45,214 bases of DNA, from the NCBI RefSeq assembly GCF_902153245.2, contig NZ_CABFWF030000008.1, forward strand, positions 201,092 to 246,305. The letters are read 5' to 3'. Made by a program: the position numbers and the translations under genes. How positions within the stretch are numbered: position 1 is the first letter of the stretch; each line of letters starts with the position of its first letter. Origin of the DNA: Pseudorhizobium endolithicum. GTDB taxonomy: Bacteria; Pseudomonadota; Alphaproteobacteria; Rhizobiales; Rhizobiaceae. Positions 19,813-28,539 of the stretch are shown in pieces. Below the pieces are notes generated by a model, which was given only the letters and a program-made list of their open reading frames with translations, was not told the origin of the DNA and did not search any database.

Positions 19813-20767
19813 CTCCCTCCGTTCAGCCCGCAGGGTGCTGCTCATCATCGGCATCGTCGCGGCCGCCGCCGTCGTCGCGTTCATGACCCTCGGGGCCCGC
19901 GGAAACTGGAGCTTCGTCCTGCCCTTCCGGGGAACGAAGGTTCTCGCCCTCGTCCTGGTGGCCTATTCGATCGCCGTCTCGACCGTGCTGTTCCAGACGA
20001 TCACCAACAACCGCATCCTGACACCCGCGATCATGGGGTTCGACTGGCTCTATATGCTGCTGCAGACCGTCCTGGTCTTCCTGCTCGGCGCCGCCGCGAC
20101 CTCGTCCATCGACCCGCGCCTGATGTTCCTTGTGGAGATCGGCACGATGACGGGCTTCTCGCTGGTCCTTTACCGCTTCCTGTTTTCGGGAAGCATCCGA
20201 GATCTTCACCTGCTGATCCTGATCGGCGTCGTGTTCGGCACCCTGTTCCGGAGCCTCGCCGGTCTCCTGCAGCGCCTGATCGATCCGAACGAGTTCGTGG
20301 TCCTGCAGGACAGGATGTTCGCAAGCTTCAATGCCGTCGATTCCAACCTGCTCGTGATCTCGGCGGTGATGGTGGCGATCGCCAGCATCATCGCCCTGCG
20401 CATCTTCCACACCTTCGACGTGATGGCGCTCGGGCGCGAGACGGCGATCTCGCTCGGCGTCGATCACCGCCGCATCACGATGATCGTACTCATCCTGGTG
20501 ACCGTTCTCGTGTCGGTCTCCGCCGCACTCGTCGGCCCGGTGACGTTCTTCGGCCTGCTGGTCGCCAACCTCGCCTATATCGTGATGCCGACGGCGAAGC
20601 ACCGCTACGTGCTGCCGGCCGCCGTGCTGATCGCCATCATCTGCCTCGTCGGCGGCCAGACGGTCCTGGAGCGGCTGTTTGCTTTCGACACCGCACTTTC
20701 CATCGTCGTCGAATTCGCCGGCGGCCTCTTCTTCATCTTCTATCTTCTCAGGGGACATCCCCGATGA
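19802..20767 (+). CDS. Siderophore ABC transporter permease 2 (CeuC/FatC/YclO-like)
   Basis: 321 aa, GTG start inside the end of permease 1. It is also of the FecCD family, and the pair forms a heterodimeric channel. Markers are VLALVLVAYSIAVSTVLFQTITNNRILTP in split form, IMGFDWLYMLLQT, ALGRETAISLGVDHRR and VGPVTFFGLLVANLAY. The stop overlaps the ATPase start as ATGA. Confidence 0.92.
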   Translation: MQPDSLRSARRVLLIIGIVAAAAVVAFMTLGARGNWSFVLPFRGTKVLALVLVAYSIAVSTVLFQTITNNRILTPAIMGFDWLYMLLQTVLVFLLGAAATSSIDPRLMFLVEIGTMTGFSLVLYRFLFSGSIRDLHLLILIGVVFGTLFRSLAGLLQRLIDPNEFVVLQDRMFASFNAVDSNLLVISAVMVAIASIIALRIFHTFDVMALGRETAISLGVDHRRITMIVLILVTVLVSVSAALVGPVTFFGLLVANLAYIVMPTAKHRYVLPAAVLIAIICLVGGQTVLERLFAFDTALSIVVEFAGGLFFIFYLLRGHPR

Positions 20768-21522
20768 TCGACATCGACAACATCACGAAGGCCTATGGCG
20801 AAGCGACGGTCGTCGACGGCGTGACCGCCAAACTGCCGAAGGGCGGCGTCACCACCATCATCGGCCCGAACGGCGCGGGCAAATCCACCCTGCTCTCGAT
20901 GATCGCCCGGCTGATCCCGAGCGACAAGGGGTCCGTGCTGGTGGATGGGCTCGATGTCGCCCGGACCTCCGGCGACAAGCTGGCACGGCGGCTCTCGATC
21001 CTTCGCCAGGACAACCACATGACGGCCCGCCTGACCGTCCGCGACCTCGTGGCCTTCGGTCGCTATCCATACAGCAAGGGACGGGTCACGGCCGAGGACC
21101 GGGAGCATGTCCGGCGCGCGCTCGGCTATCTCGGGCTGGAGGAGCTGGGCGAGCGCTTCCTGGACGAACTGTCGGGCGGGCAGAGACAGCGTGCCTTCGT
21201 CGCCATGATCCTCTGCCAGGACACCGACTACATGCTGTTCGACGAGCCGTTGAACAATCTCGACATCCGTCACGCCGTTGCGATGATGAAGCTGCTGCGC
21301 GATGCGGCGCGCGACTTCGGCAAGACGGTCGTGGTTGTGCTTCACGACGTCAACTTCGCCTCCTGCTACTCCGACCATATCGTCGTGATGCGCGACGGCA
21401 GGCTGTTCATGCAGGGGACACCCCGCGAGATCATACGGCCCGACATTCTGGAGCAGACATACGGCTGTCCCTTCGAGGTGCACGAGCTCGGCGGCGACCG
21501 CATCGCCGTCTACTACGCCTGA
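20764..21522 (+). CDS. Siderophore ABC transporter ATP-binding protein (CeuD/FatE/YclP-like)
   Basis: 252 aa. Complete ABC ATPase: Walker A GPNGAGKST (34-42), signature LSGGQ (136-140), Walker B YMLFDEP (156-162) and switch His194. The sequence is of the iron-chelate importer class. It starts by ATGA overlap with permease 2. It completes a full FatB-D-C-E type importer, so this locus does not need an outside ATPase, unlike thiXY. Confidence 0.95.
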   Translation: MIDIDNITKAYGEATVVDGVTAKLPKGGVTTIIGPNGAGKSTLLSMIARLIPSDKGSVLVDGLDVARTSGDKLARRLSILRQDNHMTARLTVRDLVAFGRYPYSKGRVTAEDREHVRRALGYLGLEELGERFLDELSGGQRQRAFVAMILCQDTDYMLFDEPLNNLDIRHAVAMMKLLRDAARDFGKTVVVVLHDVNFASCYSDHIVVMRDGRLFMQGTPREIIRPDILEQTYGCPFEVHELGGDRIAVYYA

Positions 21523-21572
21523 CCGGTCGCCATGTCGCAGACCACAAGGGCACAAACAGGAAAGAGAAGAGC

Positions 21573-21875
21573 ATGAGCGAGCACACTCCCACCGCCAGAA
21601 GCCGCGCCGATATTGCGACGGAACATGCCAGCAAGTACCTGCAGCAGCTTTGCAAGCATTTCGCGCACAAGCGCCCCGTGACCTTCGACGAGCGGAACGG
21701 TGAGATCAGCCTGATGACCGGGACGTGTCAGCTTCGCGCAGAAGACGGCCATCTGCTCATCGCCGTGGAGAGCGACGACGCGGCGCAACTGCCGCAGCTC
21801 GAGGACGTGGTCGCGCGGCACCTGGTGCGCTTCGCCTTCCGGGAAGAAATGAAGATCGATTGGCAACGGGCTTAG
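21573..21875 (+). CDS. DUF2218 domain protein
   Basis: 100 aa from ATG 21573 after AGGAAAGAGAAGAG. The whole chain fits DUF2218: an N-terminal helix (IATEHASKYLQQLCKHFAHK), then RPVTFDERNGEI, and VARHLVRFAFREEMKIDW at the C-terminus. Genes of this family are often found beside siderophore and iron-uptake genes. The His- and Cys-bearing first helix could bind metal or haem, but no function is established. It is 50 bp downstream of the ATPase and is probably the last gene of that operon. Confidence 0.85.
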   Translation: MSEHTPTARSRADIATEHASKYLQQLCKHFAHKRPVTFDERNGEISLMTGTCQLRAEDGHLLIAVESDDAAQLPQLEDVVARHLVRFAFREEMKIDWQRA

Positions 21876-21958
21876 CAGCAGGACGGCTCACCGGACGGCC
21901 GGCGGACGGCCGTCATCGACATCCGCTTATTCAGGGCGGGGCGGGTGGCTGACACAAA

Positions 21959-22006
21959 TCCAGGTCCGGGCAGCTTTTCGTCTGCGCCCTGTTATTCCGG
22001 ACCTGG
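21959..22006. terminator. Bidirectional hairpin between convergent genes
   Basis: TCCAGGTCCGG and CCGGACCTGG form a long stem with a smaller GGGCAG/CTGCGCCC hairpin in its loop. It lies between the DUF2218 gene and the LysR gene and covers the last codons of the latter. T-runs are short on both sides, so efficiency is uncertain. Confidence 0.55.
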
Positions 22007-22903
22007 CTTGCTGCTCCACATTCCCATCAGCATTGCGCGGAAATGCTCCGCGGCAGGCGAAAGTCTTGCGCCGCGACGACGCACGACGCCGATGGTGCGC
22101 CCGATCCTGGGATTGAGGATGGGCCGCGTCACGATGAACGGGTGATCGTCTCCCGGCGTCGCCGTCTGCGGCAGAACGGATATGCCCAGGCCGGCCTCCA
22201 CAAGTCCCAGCGAGGTCGAGAGATGGGTCACCTCATAGAACCATTGAAGTTCGATATTGGCGCGCGTCAGCGTCGCATCCAGAAGCGTGCGGTTGCCGCT
22301 TGAGCGGTGCACGGTGATGAGACGGTAAGGCAGAAGATCCTCCCACCCGACCTTCTCCTTTTCCGCAAGCGGATGATCCCGCCGGACGGCGAGGACGAAG
22401 GGGTCCTCCGCGATCCGGTCGAAGATGAGGTCCGGGTCCGCCGTTCCCATGAAATTGATGCCGAATTCGACTTCCCCACGCAGCACGGCCTGCAGTCCCT
22501 CGGTTGCCGTCAGGTCGAGTATCCGAAACCGGATATCGGGAAACTCGCGGTTGAACTGCTTGATCACCGCCGGAAGGAAGTAGAACGCCGCAGTGGGCAG
22601 GCATGCGATCGTCACGAGCTCGTGGCGCCGGGGCCTCCTGTCGCGGGCAGCGAACAGGGAGCCGTCGAACTCCTCGAGCATCCGGCGCACGAGCGGCACC
22701 AGCTCGAGTCCGAGCGCGGTGGGCGAGACGTGTCTGGTGGTGCGCTCCAGCAGCGCCGCACCGATCGAGGATTCCAGCTTCTGAACCCGCCTGCTGAGGG
22801 CCGGCTGAGACATATTCAAGGCTTCAGCCGCGCGATTGAAGTTCTCCAGTTCCACGACCGCCAGAAAAGCGCGCAAGTCCAGGATCTCACAATTAATGCC
22901 CAT
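21992..22903 (-). CDS. LysR-family regulator 1
   Basis: 303 aa. The N-terminal winged helix (LRAFLAVVELENFNRAAEALNMSQPALSRRVQ in sequence order, residues ~9-45) is standard, followed by a two-lobe effector domain with the CbnR/CatM-like entry ATEGLQAVLRGEVEFGI. It is divergent from the first TTT operon across 157 bp, the normal arrangement for a LysR activator of that operon; the effector would be the transported carboxylate. The operator of the GntR protein lies in the same gap, so the two regulators may meet there. Confidence 0.93.
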   Translation of the reverse strand: MGINCEILDLRAFLAVVELENFNRAAEALNMSQPALSRRVQKLESSIGAALLERTTRHVSPTALGLELVPLVRRMLEEFDGSLFAARDRRPRRHELVTIACLPTAAFYFLPAVIKQFNREFPDIRFRILDLTATEGLQAVLRGEVEFGINFMGTADPDLIFDRIAEDPFVLAVRRDHPLAEKEKVGWEDLLPYRLITVHRSSGNRTLLDATLTRANIELQWFYEVTHLSTSLGLVEAGLGISVLPQTATPGDDHPFIVTRPILNPRIGRTIGVVRRRGARLSPAAEHFRAMLMGMWSSKPGPE

Positions 22904-23013
22904 ATCGCATCAATCCCGCGAAAATTTGCAATTAACTTAATAATCCCGTGGGGTCATAACTGTCAAAGGAAAGCCAAACGGTCTCGCAAGAGCCCTTGCT
23001 TCCCTTTCCATAA

Positions 23014-23031
23014 TGTGTACCTTTGTATACA
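23014..23031. promoter_or_regulatory. GntR-type operator A, before tctC1
   Basis: TGTGTAC-CTTT-GTATACA, an 18-bp repeat of two 7-bp arms around four bases. It ends 29 bp before the tctC1 start, where it would block transcription or early elongation. The right arm is a perfect consensus arm and the left arm has one change. The same layout occurs at three other promoters in the window. Confidence 0.8.
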
Positions 23032-23060
23032 TATGAACGCAGTCCTCGGGAGGAAAAACA

Positions 23061-24161
23061 ATGATTGATCTCACTCGTCGCCAGCTTCTGGCCGCAGGCT
23101 CCGCTGCGGCCGCCTTGGGAATGGCCGGCGTGCGCCCCGCGCTGTCGCAAGGCTCCGTCGACTTTGCCGGCAAGACCGTGGAATGGTGGATGCCGTTCTC
23201 GGAAGGCGGCGGCTCGGATGTATGGGCCCGCTTCTTCGCCCCCTATCTGTCGAAGTACCTGCCGGGCAATCCCAATGTCGTCGTCCGGAACGTTCCGGGC
23301 GGAGGCTCCATCACCGGCTCGAACGAATTCGTCGCCCGCGCGCGGCCCGATGGGCTGGCGATCCTCGGGACCTCCGGCTCCACGCAGTTCCCTTACCTGC
23401 TTGGGGATCCGCGCGTCCGCTACGACTATACCAAGCTCATCCCGGTCCTCGTTTCGCCCACGGGCGGCGTCTGTTACCTGCCGGCGAAGTTCGAGGTGAA
23501 GTCGCCGGCGGATCTCGGCAAGATCAAGGACCAGGAACTGGTCTACGGCAGCCAGGGCGCAACATCGCTCGATCTGGTGCCGATGCTCGCCTTCCGCCTG
23601 CTCGGCCTCAATGTCCGCCATGTCTTTGGTATGAAGGGCCGCGGGGATGGTCGCTTGGCCTTCGAGCGAGGCGAAGCAACAATCGACTACCAAACGTCCT
23701 CAGCCTACCTGACCAACGTGATGCCCCTGGTGGAGGCCGGAACTGCGGTTCCTATGTTCTCCTGGGGCGTCCTTGACGCCGAAGGCAACGTTCAGCGCGA
23801 TCCTACTTTCCCCGACCTGCCGCATTTTGTAGAAGCTTACGAAATGATGCATGGATCGAAGCCCTCCGGTGTGGAGTTCGATGCTTACATGGCCTTCTTC
23901 GGCTCCGGCTTCGCAGCGCAAAAGCCCTGCATGTTGCCTGAAGGAACGCCTGACGACATCGTTGCGACCTATCGCAAGGCGTTCGCCGACGCGGTGGCGG
24001 ACCCGGAACTGCAAAAGGCCAAGTCGGAGGTTCTCGGCGACTACACCCAGGCTGTCGGTGACGACATCCAGCGCCTTTACGAAGTCGCAACGACCATCTC
24101 ACCTGACGCGCGCGCATGGGTGCGCGAGTTCCTGACGAACGAGCATAGTGTTCGCTTCTGA
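23061..24161 (+). CDS. tctC: TTT-family substrate-binding protein 1 (TctC/Bug)
   Basis: 366 aa. GGGAGG precedes the ATG by seven bases. It has a twin-arginine signal (LTRRQLLAAGSAAAALG) and then the Bug fold: TVEWWMPFSEGGGSDVWARF, RNVPGGGSITGSN, GSQGATSLDLVPML and RGDGRLAFERGEATIDYQTS as separate blocks. It is a close paralogue of the second binding protein at 43.4-44.5 kb. Periplasmic TctC proteins deliver di- and tricarboxylates to TctAB. It opens a plus-strand operon with tctAB1, a PrpF isomerase and an isocitrate-type dehydrogenase. Codon choice becomes clearly less GC-rich in its second half. Confidence 0.93.
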   Translation: MIDLTRRQLLAAGSAAAALGMAGVRPALSQGSVDFAGKTVEWWMPFSEGGGSDVWARFFAPYLSKYLPGNPNVVVRNVPGGGSITGSNEFVARARPDGLAILGTSGSTQFPYLLGDPRVRYDYTKLIPVLVSPTGGVCYLPAKFEVKSPADLGKIKDQELVYGSQGATSLDLVPMLAFRLLGLNVRHVFGMKGRGDGRLAFERGEATIDYQTSSAYLTNVMPLVEAGTAVPMFSWGVLDAEGNVQRDPTFPDLPHFVEAYEMMHGSKPSGVEFDAYMAFFGSGFAAQKPCMLPEGTPDDIVATYRKAFADAVADPELQKAKSEVLGDYTQAVGDDIQRLYEVATTISPDARAWVREFLTNEHSVRF

Positions 24162-26230
24162 TAAATCCAGCTTGTCAAGCCACCGTGCATTGCACGGTGG
24201 CTTCCTGAACCCATGCGTTTCCGGATGCCGCCATGGCCGAGATAATCCTCAATTCCCTAGCCACCCTTTTCACCGTCAATCACCTGTTCTTCATGCTCGT
24301 AGGCATCATGCTTGGGCTGGTTGTCGGTATATTGCCGGCACTGGGTGGCATTGCCGGCATGTCGCTTCTGCTTCCATTCATTTATGGGATGGACCCTACC
24401 TCCGCCATCGCCATGATGATCGGCCTACTAGCTATCCTGCCGACATCGGACACATTCTCCTCCATCCTGATGGGCATTCCCGGTTCGTCCGCCTCGCAGG
24501 CGACTGTGCTTGATGGCTTTCCTCTGGCTAAGAAGGGAGAAGCAGCGCGGGCCTTAAGCGCCGCCTTCACCGCATCGCTCTTCGGAGGCGTCTTTGGGGC
24601 CCTCATCCTGACCGGGATGGTTGTGATCGCAAGGCCATTGATTCTTAGCTTTGGCTCTGCTGAACTGTTCATGTTGGCCATTTTTGGCTTGTCCATGGTC
24701 GGCATCCTGTCCGGGTCCAGCCTCGGCAAGGGAATTGCCTCCTGTGCGCTCGGCCTTGCGCTCGGTAGCGTCGGCACAGCGCCAGCAAACGGCAGTGAGC
24801 GCTTCACCTTTGATTCGCTCTACCTGATGAGCGGCATCCAACTCGCCGTCGTTGGCCTCGGTATCTTCGCACTGCCGGAGATCGTCGATCTTCTACGCTC
24901 CAACCAGTCCATTTCATCCTCCGGCAAGCTTGGCAAGGGGTGGCGGACCGGCGTGTTGGACGTGTGGAAGAGCCGGTGGCTCGCCCTTCGTTGCTCGGGC
25001 TTCGGCGCGCTCATCGGCATGATCCCTGGGCTTGGCGGTAGCGTCGTCGACTGGCTGGCCTATGGCCATGCCCTTCAAACCACAAAGGACCGCGAGGAGT
25101 TCGGCAAGGGCGACATTCGTGGCGTCATCGCGCCTGAATCCGCCAACAACGCCTGTGCCGGCGGAGCTTTGGTTCCGACCCTGCTCTTTGGCATCCCGGG
25201 CTCCGGTTCCATGGCAATTTTCCTCGCCGCCATGATTCTCATCGGCATCCAGCCCGGTCCTTCTATGGCCGATCCCAGCCGTGATCTTAACCTGACTTAT
25301 ACGATCATCTGGACCTTGGCCCTCGCTAATGTCGTGGGTGCCGGCCTATGTCTGCTCCTTTCACCTTCCATCGCAAAACTGACTACAATCAAATACACCC
25401 TTTTCGCGCCTTTCATGATCATTGTGATTTCGTTCGGCGCGTTCCAGGCATCCCGCTCGTTCAGCGATATGGTCGCCCTACTGATCGTCGGCTTGATCGG
25501 GATCTTCTTGAAGCGCTTCGGGTGGCCGCGACCGGCATTCCTTATTGGCTTTGTGCTGGCTGGGCAGGTGGAAACCTATCTCTACCAAGCCGTGCAATTC
25601 GACGGTTGGGGGTTCCTGCAGAAACCCATCGTCATTGTGATTGCGCTGATCACCATCGCCTCCATCTGGTTCGGAAGCCGCAAGAGGCCGACCGACGAGA
25701 CGGAGAAGGCACTCGACATGGAAGGCGATAGCGAGCATGCGCGCGCCGGCAATCTGTTTCCGCAGATCGTCTTCAGCGCACTTGCTTTGATTGTCTTCGT
25801 GTACGTTCTCTACGGAGCCTACGACCTGCCCTTCCTGGACAAGATCTTCCCGATGGCGGTTGCCGTGGTCGGGATCCTTTCGAGCACCATGATTCTCCTA
25901 CCGCAGTTGCGTGCGCGGAATTCAGGCGGCGACAGCAGCGTGAATTTTGACGCAGACGCTCATGCCGAGGACGGTGGGCCCTGGAGGTTCGTGGCATGGC
26001 TGGTGGGTTTTGTGGCTCTGATCGGTCTCGTTGGGTTCTTCCTCGCACTGGCGGCTTTCTTCATCGCCTTCATGCGCACTGTTGCCAAGGCCAGTTGGAA
26101 ACAAACAGTCGTGCTTACCGCCGGCGCAGCATTGATGATCACCATCCTGGCATGGTTCCTGAACATGCAACTGCCCGCGGGAATGCTGCAGGACCATTTC
26201 TACGCGTACCTGCCCTGGCCGCTGAATTGA
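23640..26230. other. Stretch of lower GC and shifted codon use
   Basis: From the middle of tctC1 through the end of tctAB1 the third codon positions contain many more A and T than either side; sample 60-base lines count 52-57% GC against about 63% in the paralogous tctAB2. The change starts inside a gene and ends at its neighbour's stop. This suggests replacement of the segment by homologous recombination with a donor of lower GC, not insertion of a mobile element. Confidence 0.6.
24233..26230 (+). CDS. TTT permease, TctA-TctB fusion 1
   Basis: 665 aa. Residues 1-~500 are a TctA large permease with about 12 helices and the family motifs GILPALGGIAGMSLLLPFIYG, SDTFSSILMGIPGS, QATVLDGFPLAKKGEAARAL, IPGLGGSVVDWLAYG and LLFGIPGSGSMAIFL. 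After a charged linker (~residues 485-505) a four-helix TctB small subunit follows to the end. TctA and TctB are usually separate chains. It works with tctC1 71 bp upstream in sodium- or proton-driven uptake of a polycarboxylate. The gene lies in the lower-GC segment. Confidence 0.92.
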   Translation: MAEIILNSLATLFTVNHLFFMLVGIMLGLVVGILPALGGIAGMSLLLPFIYGMDPTSAIAMMIGLLAILPTSDTFSSILMGIPGSSASQATVLDGFPLAKKGEAARALSAAFTASLFGGVFGALILTGMVVIARPLILSFGSAELFMLAIFGLSMVGILSGSSLGKGIASCALGLALGSVGTAPANGSERFTFDSLYLMSGIQLAVVGLGIFALPEIVDLLRSNQSISSSGKLGKGWRTGVLDVWKSRWLALRCSGFGALIGMIPGLGGSVVDWLAYGHALQTTKDREEFGKGDIRGVIAPESANNACAGGALVPTLLFGIPGSGSMAIFLAAMILIGIQPGPSMADPSRDLNLTYTIIWTLALANVVGAGLCLLLSPSIAKLTTIKYTLFAPFMIIVISFGAFQASRSFSDMVALLIVGLIGIFLKRFGWPRPAFLIGFVLAGQVETYLYQAVQFDGWGFLQKPIVIVIALITIASIWFGSRKRPTDETEKALDMEGDSEHARAGNLFPQIVFSALALIVFVYVLYGAYDLPFLDKIFPMAVAVVGILSSTMILLPQLRARNSGGDSSVNFDADAHAEDGGPWRFVAWLVGFVALIGLVGFFLALAAFFIAFMRTVAKASWKQTVVLTAGAALMITILAWFLNMQLPAGMLQDHFYAYLPWPLN

Positions 26231-26290
26231 GATGAAGCGGCAAGTGCCGGCTTGATCACTACCATGCCTTAAAGAATATCTGGAGCCATC

Positions 26291-27394
26291 ATGCCTAAGC
26301 AAACTTCCATTCCCTGCATCCTGATGCGCGGCGGAACCTCGAAGGGGCCGTATTTCCGGATGCAGGACATACCGCAGGACCCCGAAGAGCGCACACGTAT
26401 CCTGCTGGCCGCGATGGGGTCTCCGGACGTGCGCCAGATCGACGGCATCGGCGGTGCGGATACGCTGACGAGCAAGGTGGCCATGGTCGGCCCGTCGGAG
26501 CGTGAAGGGGTGGACGTGGACTATCTCTTCGCCCAGGTCTCGGTCGACCAGGCGATCGTGGATACATCGCCGTCCTGCGGCAACATGCTCTCGGGCGTAG
26601 GCCCCTTCGCGATCGAAAGCGGAATGGTCCCCATAGCAGGCGATGTCACGAGCGTCGTGATCTACGACATCAACACGAAGAGCCGTATCGAAGCGATCGT
26701 CCAGACACCGGACGGTGCCGTCAACTACGAGGGCGACGCCCGGATCGACGGGGTGCCGGGCACGGCCGCCGAAATCAGGCTCAACTTCATGGACATCGTC
26801 GGCTCCAAGACCGGAGCATTGCTGCCGACCGGAAACGTGGTCGAAGAGATCGACGGCGTGAGAGTCACGCTGATCGACGTGGCGGTACCGATGATGATCT
26901 TCCGTGCCGCGGATCTGGGCAAGACCGGCTATGAAACACCCGCGGAACTGAATGCCGACACGGCACTGTTCGGCCGGATGGAGGCCATGCGCCTGGAGGC
27001 CGGACGGCGCATGGGATTGGGCGACGTCACCGGGAAGGTGGTTCCGAAGATGGCCATGCTCGCCGAAGCGCGAGACGGCGGTAGCGTCGCGGCCCGTTAC
27101 TTTGTCCCGCACAAGACGCATGCCGCCTTCGCGGTGACGGGCGGGTTGTGCGTTTCGTCCTGCGTCCTGTTGCCCGGCACGGTGGCCGACGGCCTTGCGG
27201 ACAGGCCAGACGGGCTGGATTGCACCGTCATCATCGAACATCCCACCGGGGTTCTGGACGTGGCCATGACGGCGAAGGCAGAAGGCAACAGCGTCGAGAT
27301 CGTAAGCGGAGGCGTCGTGCGCACGGCTCGCAAGCTGATGGAAGGCCAGGTCTTCGTGCCCTCCCATCTCTTTCACGTCAAATCGGCGGCGTAA
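26291..27394 (+). CDS. PrpF/GalD-family isomerase 1 (4-oxalomesaconate tautomerase-like)
   Basis: 367 aa. PrpF proteins move double bonds in tricarboxylates (2-methylaconitate cis/trans); GalD tautomerises 4-oxalomesaconate. The sequence begins with the family lead CILMRGGTSKGPYF. By alignment with PrpF, the catalytic pair is K62 (LTSKVAMVG) and C96 (SPSCGNML), both present. The overall sequence looks closer to GalD than to PrpF. No AcnD or LigJ partner is nearby, so neither the 2-methylcitrate nor the gallate pathway fits. Third gene of the tctC1 operon, 60 bp after tctAB1. Confidence 0.9.
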   Translation: MPKQTSIPCILMRGGTSKGPYFRMQDIPQDPEERTRILLAAMGSPDVRQIDGIGGADTLTSKVAMVGPSEREGVDVDYLFAQVSVDQAIVDTSPSCGNMLSGVGPFAIESGMVPIAGDVTSVVIYDINTKSRIEAIVQTPDGAVNYEGDARIDGVPGTAAEIRLNFMDIVGSKTGALLPTGNVVEEIDGVRVTLIDVAVPMMIFRAADLGKTGYETPAELNADTALFGRMEAMRLEAGRRMGLGDVTGKVVPKMAMLAEARDGGSVAARYFVPHKTHAAFAVTGGLCVSSCVLLPGTVADGLADRPDGLDCTVIIEHPTGVLDVAMTAKAEGNSVEIVSGGVVRTARKLMEGQVFVPSHLFHVKSAA

Positions 27395-27428
27395 GGCGCC
27401 GCTTGCCCGAACGGAGCACCCGCATATC

Positions 27429-28487
27429 ATGAAACTGCTTGTTCTTCCGGGCGATGGCATCGGACCGGAGATCGTTCGCGCCACCGTCTCCGTACTGGAG
27501 GCCGTGGACCGGCGCTTTTCGCTGGGCTTCCACTATACGTGGCGCGATATCGGCTTCTCATCGCTCGAAAAAAACGGGACGACGCTTCCGTCCGACCTTC
27601 TGGACGTGGCCCGCGGAATGGACGGAACGCTGCTCGGGCCAATTTCGCACCTCGACTACCCGCCGCGCGAGCAGGGTGGGCACAACGTCTCGGCGGCCTT
27701 CCGTACCCAACTCGATCTCTATGCGAACATCCGGCCTGCAAGAACCCGCAGCGGGGTTTTCCATCGCGGCACCGAGATGGACCTGGTGATCATGCGGGAG
27801 AACACGGAAGGCATGTATCCCGACCGCAACATGTATGCGGGGAGCGGAGAATACATGCCCACCGAAGATGTCGCGATCTCGATGCGCAAGGTCACTGCGC
27901 GGGCAATCCGGCGCATCGCCGTGGCTTCCTTCGAACTGGCACGGCGACGGCGCAAGAAGGTGACGGCCGTGCACAAGGCGAATGCCTTCGTGCTGACCGA
28001 CGGCCTTTTCCTGAAGGAAGTGCGCAAGGTCGCGGGCGACTATCCGGATGTCGAACTGGAGGAGGTGCTGGTCGATGCGATGGCTGCCCTGCTGGTACGC
28101 CACGCGGATCGATACGACGTGATCTGCACCACCAACTTTTTCGGTGACACGCTTTCGGATCTTGCATCCGAACTCTCCGGAAGCCTGGGCCTCGCCGGCT
28201 CCCTGAACGCCGGAGACGACCATGCCGCAGCCCAGGCGCAACACGGGTCGGCACCCGACATCGCGGGTCAGGACAAGGCCAATCCGACGTCGATGATCCT
28301 TTCCGCCGCCATGCTGCTGCGCTGGTACGGCGAGCGGACCGGAGACGTGCGCCATGTCGACGCCGCCTCGCTGATCGAGAACACCATCGACCGGGTGATC
28401 GCGACGGCGACGACGCGCACCGGCGATCTCGGCGGGCCGCTCGGCACGAGGGAGTTTACCAGGACCGTCATCGACGGCCTCCGGTAA
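27429..28487 (+). CDS. Isocitrate/isopropylmalate dehydrogenase-family enzyme
   Basis: 352 aa. It oxidatively decarboxylates a 2-hydroxyacid bearing a 3-carboxylate, with NAD(P). Motifs in order are VLPGDGIGPEI (5-15), RTQLDLYANIRPAR (substrate arginines R92, R102), MRENTEGMY (122-130), K183, D216 and metal ligands D240 and D244. The small-lobe ENTEG segment is unlike the strict LeuB or Icd versions, so tartrate/malate, homoisocitrate or another tricarboxylate are all possible. It ends the tctC1 operon, 34 bp after the isomerase, before a hairpin shared with the convergent operon. Confidence 0.9.
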   Translation: MKLLVLPGDGIGPEIVRATVSVLEAVDRRFSLGFHYTWRDIGFSSLEKNGTTLPSDLLDVARGMDGTLLGPISHLDYPPREQGGHNVSAAFRTQLDLYANIRPARTRSGVFHRGTEMDLVIMRENTEGMYPDRNMYAGSGEYMPTEDVAISMRKVTARAIRRIAVASFELARRRRKKVTAVHKANAFVLTDGLFLKEVRKVAGDYPDVELEEVLVDAMAALLVRHADRYDVICTTNFFGDTLSDLASELSGSLGLAGSLNAGDDHAAAQAQHGSAPDIAGQDKANPTSMILSAAMLLRWYGERTGDVRHVDAASLIENTIDRVIATATTRTGDLGGPLGTREFTRTVIDGLR

Positions 28488-28497
28488 GGATACAGGC

Positions 28498-28527
28498 CGG
28501 CAGATGACGGTACGCCATCATCTGCCG
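28498..28527. terminator. Hairpin between convergent operons
   Basis: CGGCAGATGA pairs perfectly with TCATCTGCCG over a 10-nt loop, 11 bp after the dehydrogenase stop and 12 bp before the RraA stop. It has no T-run. It probably ends or stabilises both transcripts. Confidence 0.6.
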
Positions 28528-28539
28528 ATCCGCCCGCCG

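Noticed and set aside
17845..19884. 679-aa antisense frame opposite the siderophore binding protein and permease
   Set aside because: It crosses a gene border and a hairpin, with no domain signal.
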